Positions 31,899 to 33,528 of a DNA stretch of 33,528 nt are shown in pieces (within the stretch, counting starts at the first letter, position 1; each line of letters opens with the position of its first letter). A program made the position numbers and the translations under genes. Source of the DNA: an uncultured Polaromonas sp. (GTDB lineage: Bacteria; Pseudomonadota; Gammaproteobacteria; Burkholderiales; Burkholderiaceae); contig CAMLDT010000010.1 of assembly GCA_946479075.1 (NCBI GenBank), forward strand, positions 1 through 33,528. Direction: 5' to 3'. The notes below the pieces were generated by a model. That model worked only from the letters and a program-made list of their open reading frames with translations, did no database searches and had not been told where the DNA came from.

Positions 31899-33528
31899 AT
31901 GAGCCCGTCCAGTCCCTTTATCCAGCGGCCGGTTGCCACCGCGCTGCTGATGGTGGCCATCGTGCTGGCCGGCCTGGTCGGCTTCAAGTTCCTGCCGCTG
32001 TCGGCCTTGCCGCAGGTGGATTACCCCACCATCCAGGTCCAGACGCTGTACCCCGGCGCCAGCCCGGAAGTGATGGCGCAAACCGTGACCGCGCCGCTGG
32101 AGCGCCAGTTCGGCCAGATGGCCGGGCTGCAGCGCCTCAGCTCCACCAGCGCAGCCGGTGTCTCCATCGTCACCCTGCAGTTCGGCCTGGGTCTGGGGCT
32201 CGACGTCGCCGAGCAGCAGGTGCAGGCGGCCATCAACGCCGGCGGTTCACTGCTGCCGGCCGACCTGCCGGCGCCGCCGGTGTACGCCAAGGTGAATCCG
32301 GCCGACGCACCGGTGCTGACTTTGGCCATCACCTCCGACAGCATGCCGCTGACGGAAGTGCAGAACATCGTCAACACCCGGCTGGCACTCAAGATCAGCC
32401 AGGTCAGCGGCGTCGGCCTGGTCTCGCTCAGCGGTGGTCAGCGCCCGGCCGTGCGCATCCAGGCCGACACCCGCGCCCTCGCCTCTTACGGCCTCGGGCT
32501 GGATTCGCTGCGCACCGCCATCAGTTCGGCGAATGCCAATGCGGCCAAGGGCAGCATTGACGGGCCCACGCGCTCCTACACCATCAATTCGAATGACCAG
32601 CTGCTGGCCGCCGCCGACTACCAGAACCTGATCGTGGCCTACCGCAACGGCGCGGCCGTCCGGGTGAAAGACGTGGCCCAAGTGGTGGACAGCGCCGAGA
32701 ACATCAAGCTCGGTGCGTGGAGCGGTCTGAAGCCGGCCATCATTTTGAACGTGCAGCGCCAGCCCGGCGCCAACGTGATTGCCACCGTGGATGCCATCAA
32801 GGCGCGCCTGCCCGAGCTGCAGGCCGGCCTGCCGACGGCCATGAAGGTGGACGTGCTGAGCGACCGCACCACCGGTATCCGCGCCTCGGTGCTGCATGTG
32901 GAAATCGAGCTGCTGCTGGCCGTGGTGATGGTGGTGCTGGTGATTTTTGCCTTCCTGCGCAGCCTGCGTGCGACCGTGATCGCCAGCCTGGCCGTGCCGA
33001 TCTCGCTGATCGGCACCTGCGGCGCGATGTACCTGCTGGGCTACAGCCTGAACAACCTGAGCCTGATGGCGCTGACGATTGCCACCGGTTTTGTGGTCGA
33101 TGACGCCATCGTCATGATCGAGAACATCTCGCGCTACATCGAAAAAGGCGAGACACCCATGGCCGCAGCGCTCAAGGGCGCCCAGCAAATAGGCTTCACC
33201 ATCATCTCGCTGACGGTGTCGCTGATCGCGGTGCTGATCCCGCTGCTCTTCATGGGTGATGTGGTCGGGCGTTTGTTTCGCGAATTTGCCATCACGCTGG
33301 CCATCACCATCCTGATTTCGGCCGTGGTTTCATTAACGCTGGTGCCCATGATGTCGGCACGCTGGTTAAAGCCCCACCCCGTTCGCCCTGAGCCTGTCGA
33401 AGGGCAGGCCCCGGCTTCGACCCTTCGACAGGCTCAGGACAGGCCAGGCTCAGCCCGAACGGAAAAAGGTTCGGGCGCGCGGCTGCAGAAGTTCTTTGAC
33501 GGTGTGATCACGCGTTACGACCAGTCGC
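31899..33528 (+). CDS. mdtB: RND multidrug efflux permease, MdtB-like (partial)
   Basis: The first 543 codons of an RND transporter that runs off the window. The start [20 protein letters not shown] is the family's first helix; [20 protein letters not shown], the porter-domain motifs and [17 protein letters not shown] (helix 4, with the proton-relay Asp pair) follow, then the MSARWL segment after helix 6. Just after that segment 28 codons are supplied by an inserted palindromic repeat, so the cytosolic loop before the second half is longer than usual. It starts 22 bases after mdtA and forms an operon with it; a partner mdtC and an outer-membrane gene are expected beyond the edge. Confidence 0.93.
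   Translation, partial: MSPSSPFIQRPVATALLMVAIVLAGLVGFKFLPLSALPQVDYPTIQVQTLYPGASPEVMAQTVTAPLERQFGQMAGLQRLSSTSAAGVSIVTLQFGLGLGLDVAEQQVQAAINAGGSLLPADLPAPPVYAKVNPADAPVLTLAITSDSMPLTEVQNIVNTRLALKISQVSGVGLVSLSGGQRPAVRIQADTRALASYGLGLDSLRTAISSANANAAKGSIDGPTRSYTINSNDQLLAAADYQNLIVAYRNGAAVRVKDVAQVVDSAENIKLGAWSGLKPAIILNVQRQPGANVIATVDAIKARLPELQAGLPTAMKVDVLSDRTTGIRASVLHVEIELLLAVVMVVLVIFAFLRSLRATVIASLAVPISLIGTCGAMYLLGYSLNNLSLMALTIATGFVVDDAIVMIENISRYIEKGETPMAAALKGAQQIGFTIISLTVSLIAVLIPLLFMGDVVGRLFREFAITLAITILISAVVSLTLVPMMSARWLKPHPVRPEPVEGQAPASTLRQAQDRPGSARTEKGSGARLQKFFDGVITRYDQS
33379..33462. repeat. PEPVEG-type palindromic repeat inside mdtB
   Basis: An 84-base element with perfect 18-base arms at 33387-33404 and 33421-33438 and outer arms CCGTTCG and CGAACGG. 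It encodes RPEPVEGQ and [11 protein letters not shown] in the mdtB frame without a stop. The length is a multiple of three. Confidence 0.9.

Noticed and set aside
1..33528. tRNA, rRNA, CRISPR arrays, complete insertion sequences or prophage genes
   Set aside because: None was recognised on either strand; the tRNA T-arm-like hairpin near 21022-21037 has no surrounding cloverleaf.

Overview
The window reads as chromosomal DNA of a betaproteobacterium in the order Burkholderiales, probably family Comamonadaceae (Polaromonas, Rhodoferax or Variovorax type). This rests on high GC with strong GC codon bias, two Bug-family solute receptors, the protein families present, and two interspersed repeat types that I know from that family: a roughly 60-base intergenic repeat, and a repeat that encodes a PEPVEG peptide inside genes. 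No rRNA, tRNA, CRISPR array or intact insertion sequence was seen.

Layout. 1-245: 3' end of an ABC solute-binding protein gene. 332-1879 (+): exopolyphosphatase ppx. 1928-10672 (-): an eight-gene catabolic cluster in transcription order Bug receptor, Baeyer-Villiger monooxygenase, CoA-transferase, patatin-like hydrolase, SDR dehydrogenase, second Bug receptor, NTF2-like protein, thiolase. A divergent IclR regulator lies at 10824-11600. 11612-14193 (-): ppk1-sixA. 14294-17089 (-): OlsB-like acyltransferase, PlcP/LpxH-like metallophosphoesterase and GT4 glycosyltransferase. 17202-19148 (-): PhoX phosphatase. 19391-20875 (-): SulP anion transporter. 21219-21608 (-): glycine-rich RRM protein. 22255-25577: divergent arsenic island (arsC-arsH on minus; arsR, second arsC and ACR3 on plus), followed by an MFS gene to 26877. 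About 26880-29400: lower-GC accessory segment with two small membrane proteins and a protein that looks RNase H-like. 29424-29948 (-): GNAT. 30272-33528 (+): mdtA and partial mdtB of an RND efflux system.

How the parts work together. The 12-19 kb part looks like a phosphate-starvation locus: polyphosphate kinase, PhoX, and three genes of the kind that replace phospholipids with ornithine lipids and glycolipids. PHO-box-like repeats (heptamers at 11-base period) lie upstream of both ppk1 and phoX. The 2-10.7 kb cluster reads as ketone degradation: the monooxygenase turns a ketone into an ester, a hydrolase opens it, and CoA-transferase, dehydrogenase and thiolase feed acyl-CoA to central metabolism, probably under IclR control. 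The arsenic island has two unrelated arsenate reductases, ArsH and an ACR3 pump. Its arsR promoter overlaps a palindromic operator and predicts a nearly leaderless mRNA.

The least explained material is the 26.9-29.4 kb segment. It contains two tandem membrane proteins of the same architecture and a convergent protein in which I see all four carboxylates of an RNase H-type active site, with a short direct repeat and a nested hairpin nearby.
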